Shown here: piece by piece, positions 62,274 through 64,000 of the stretch
How the letters are laid out: every line of letters begins with the position of its first letter
How positions within the stretch are numbered: position 1 is the stretch's first letter
Origin: Granulicella arctica
GTDB taxonomy: Bacteria > Acidobacteriota > Terriglobia > Terriglobales > Acidobacteriaceae
Assembly: GCF_025685605.1 (NCBI RefSeq)
Contig: NZ_JAGTUT010000001.1
Coordinates: 1,984,001 to 2,048,000 of the forward strand
DNA: 64,000 bases
Direction: 5' to 3'
Translations under genes and position numbers: made by a program
Notes under the pieces: model-generated
Seen by the model: only the letters and a program-made list of their open reading frames with translations
The model's database searches: none
Told to the model about the DNA's origin: nothing

Positions 62274-63689
62274 TTACCTGCTGACGCCACTTAGAAGCTC
62301 CGTGACGTGCCCTGTGCTTGCGTGTGCCCAGCGGGTGTTGGAGATCCAGCCAAGCAGCAGGACCGTGGCTCCGCAGCCCGTCATGACCCACCAGATGGGG
62401 TGCGTTGCATGCGTGAAGTCCGATCCCGCAGCGTGGCTTGCGCTGACGACTGTTCCGGCAATGGCTACGCCAAAGGCCGCGCCGACCTGTCTGCCTGTGG
62501 AGGCGATTGCTGCGGCTACACCTGCCTGCGCCAGCGGCATGCCTGCGACGGCGTTGTTGGTGATAGCAGGGTTGACCATGCCGAGTCCCACTCCGAACAA
62601 CGCATAGGCCACGAGTAGCAGGGCTATCGGAGTAGCGGTCGTCAGGCCAGTGAGCATCAAGGTGCTGAGCAGGAAGCCTGCGCCCGCGATCAGCAGCGAG
62701 GGTCGCGTTCCGTAGCTACCGACCAATCGACCGGAGAGCGGCGCAGTGAGCATCATCATGACCGCAAGGGGTAGCGTGCACAGGCCGGTGTGCAGGGCGG
62801 ATAATCCGCGTGCCTGTTGCAGATAAAGGGCATTAAGGAAGAGGAAGCCTGCGAAGGATGAGAAGGAGCATAGGGCTAGAAGCGTGGCGCTGCTGAAGGG
62901 CACGCTACGAAAGAAACGGAGGTCTACGAGTGGGTCCGTGCGGCGCGGTTCGTACAGGAGGAAGATGGCGAGCGCGATGGCTGCCGTAGCGATGAGGCCG
63001 AGGATCAGCGGAGAGGTCCAGCCTGCATGCGGTCCCTCGATCACCGCATAGGTCATGGTGGTCAGGCCGAGGAAGACCATGGCCTGCCCTACGGGATCGA
63101 AGGCTCGTGCTCGCGGTGCCTTTGACTCCGGAATGAATTTAGCCGCGAGGCCAAGCGCTGCGAGACCGACTGGGAGGTTGATCCAGAAGATCGAACGCCA
63201 GCCGACAGCCTGCGTCAGCGCGCCACCGAGCAGCGGACCGAGCGCCAGCGATGCGCCGCCAACCGCCCCCCAGACTCCTACGGCTCTACCGCGTTCCTTC
63301 GGCGACTTGAAGACATTAGCGATGATCGACAGCGCCACGGGATTGAGCATGGACGCGCCGAGACCCTGGAGAGCGCGGAAGGCGACAAGCTGACCGATGC
63401 CATGCGCCAGGCTGCAGAGTAGCGATCCGGAGATGAACAACACAAGGCCGATCTGGAAGACGCGCCGCCGTCCGAAACGATCGGACATGGACCCCGAGAG
63501 CATCAGCAGGCTGGCGACGACAAGCGTGTAGGCGTCGACAATCCATTGAAGCCCCGAAAGGCTCGCGTGAAGATCACGCTGAATCGCGGGTAGCGCAACA
63601 TTGACGATCGTGACGTCCATACCAACTAGCAAGAGACTAAGGCAGCAGATGCCGAGTACGAGGTTCGGTCGAACAGAGACTTGTTCCAT
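62274..63689 (-). CDS. DHA2-family MFS exporter, copy 2
   Basis: 471 residues with 14 helices. Motif C-type RALQGLGASMLNPVALSIIA (about 108-127) and GPLLGGALTQAVGWRSIFWI (about 155-174) identify a drug:H+ antiporter. The start MEQVSVRPNLVLGICCLSLL lies next to a TetR gene on the other strand, with two operator repeats. It probably confers resistance to an unknown compound sensed by that regulator. Confidence 0.92.
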   Translation of the reverse strand: MEQVSVRPNLVLGICCLSLLLVGMDVTIVNVALPAIQRDLHASLSGLQWIVDAYTLVVASLLMLSGSMSDRFGRRRVFQIGLVLFISGSLLCSLAHGIGQLVAFRALQGLGASMLNPVALSIIANVFKSPKERGRAVGVWGAVGGASLALGPLLGGALTQAVGWRSIFWINLPVGLAALGLAAKFIPESKAPRARAFDPVGQAMVFLGLTTMTYAVIEGPHAGWTSPLILGLIATAAIALAIFLLYEPRRTDPLVDLRFFRSVPFSSATLLALCSFSSFAGFLFLNALYLQQARGLSALHTGLCTLPLAVMMMLTAPLSGRLVGSYGTRPSLLIAGAGFLLSTLMLTGLTTATPIALLLVAYALFGVGLGMVNPAITNNAVAGMPLAQAGVAAAIASTGRQVGAAFGVAIAGTVVSASHAAGSDFTHATHPIWWVMTGCGATVLLLGWISNTRWAHASTGHVTELLSGVSR

Positions 63690-63710
63690 GACTCATTCTA
63701 GCTTAAAAGA

Positions 63711-63761
63711 TGAGGGTATCCTCAACTTTACCTTTGGTCCTAGAATATGAGGGTGTCCTCA
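63711..63761. promoter_or_regulatory. TetR operator repeats between exporter and regulator
   Basis: TGAGGGTATCCTCA (63711-63724) and TGAGGGTGTCCTCA (63748-63761) are near-identical palindromes (13 of 14), 37 bp apart. The second overlaps the start codon of the regulator, indicating autorepression. Confidence 0.75.
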
Positions 63762-64000
63762 ACTCCTGAATTGTCGCGCCGTACGCCCCAGCAAACGAGA
63801 GCTACGTTGCGACGTGCGAAGTTTCTGGAGGTCGCTGCCCGCCTGATTGGGGAACACGGATATGAGCCGGTGACGATGACGGCGATTGCCGAGCAATCCG
63901 AGGCGTCAATCGGAACGCTGTACGATTACTTTCCCGATAAACCGGCTCTTGCCCGGGCGCTTCTGGCTCAATATACGGACGAGTCTGACGCGCATTGGAA
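63747..64000 (+). CDS. TetR-family regulator (3' end cut by window edge)
   Basis: The first 84 codons are present, starting MRVSSTPELSRRTPQQTRAT. The TetR DNA-binding domain shows VTMTAIAEQSEASIGTLYDY (helix-turn-helix, about 46-65) and FPDKPALARALL. The ligand-binding domain lies beyond the window. It is divergent from the DHA2 exporter and shares operator repeats with it. Confidence 0.92.
   Translation, partial: MRVSSTPELSRRTPQQTRATLRRAKFLEVAARLIGEHGYEPVTMTAIAEQSEASIGTLYDYFPDKPALARALLAQYTDESDAHW

Noticed and set aside
1..64000. CRISPR arrays, tRNA or rRNA genes, insertion-sequence transposases
   Set aside because: No regularly spaced repeats, no tRNA-like cloverleaf with CCA-proximal TTCGA arms, and no transposase domains were noticed on either strand.

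Overview
The window looks like a chromosomal segment of an Acidobacteriota species, most likely class Terriglobia (Granulicella, Edaphobacter or Terriglobus type). I infer this from gene content: giant Oar-like outer-membrane receptors with an N-terminal carboxypeptidase-regulatory domain, several VWFA-related secreted proteins, a BlaI/M56 pair with a fused TonB domain, moderately high GC, and the intergenic repeat styles. No database search was run. There are no rRNA or tRNA genes that I can see.

Layout. 1-1.8 kb: yceD-rpmF-plsX operon on the minus strand, with plsX cut by the window edge. 1.8-4.3 kb: a DUF4126 membrane protein, a C-terminally truncated amidohydrolase and a cysteine-cluster protein. 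4.3-10.2 kb: a chromosome-partition block (rsmG-parA-parB) with three perfect palindromic parS sites, followed upstream by a C26 amidotransferase, plsC and folC. 10.3-26.8 kb: an accessory and carbohydrate-related region with GH54 (frameshifted) and GH51 arabinofuranosidases, two tandem SGNH lipoproteins, two tandem VWFA-related proteins, an M28 peptidase, accD, a PPM-type methyltransferase, a CNF1-like deamidase candidate, and a BlaI-BlaR1-like pair with operator palindromes. 26.9-35.7 kb: the conserved obgE-nadD-rsfS-rlmH series on the minus strand, spread apart by three unrelated insertions (an M91/NleD-like metallopeptidase, a carotenoid gene and a TonB-type receptor). 35.9-42.9 kb: two more tandem receptors. 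43-46.2 kb: a TetR regulator divergent from a BNR-propeller/MoaD-like pair, then a PfkB kinase. 46.3-56.5 kb: replication-origin neighbourhood with rnpA, rpmH, dnaA and dnaN, unusually interrupted. 56.6-64 kb: stress proteins, two DHA2 drug exporters with palindromic operators, HxlR and TetR regulators, SDR enzymes and a frameshifted VWFA protein.

How the genes work together. The housekeeping core covers replication initiation (dnaA, dnaN), partition (parA, parB, parS), ribosome and tRNA maturation (rnpA, rsmG, rlmH, obgE, rsfS, rpmF, rpmH), phospholipid and fatty-acid synthesis (plsX, plsC, accD), folate and NAD. Around it lies a set for outer-membrane uptake and plant-polymer degradation. 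Three genes (GH54, carotenoid, VWFA) are each broken by what looks like a single-base deletion close to a point where the two frames fit together. They may be real pseudogenes or assembly errors.

Most interesting candidates: a stand-alone protein with a Cys/His spacing like the CNF1 deamidase family; an M91/NleD-like zinc protease between obgE and nadD; a TetR-controlled BNR-propeller plus ubiquitin-like MoaD pair; and two tiny paralogous proteins flanking a split rpmH/rnpA locus.
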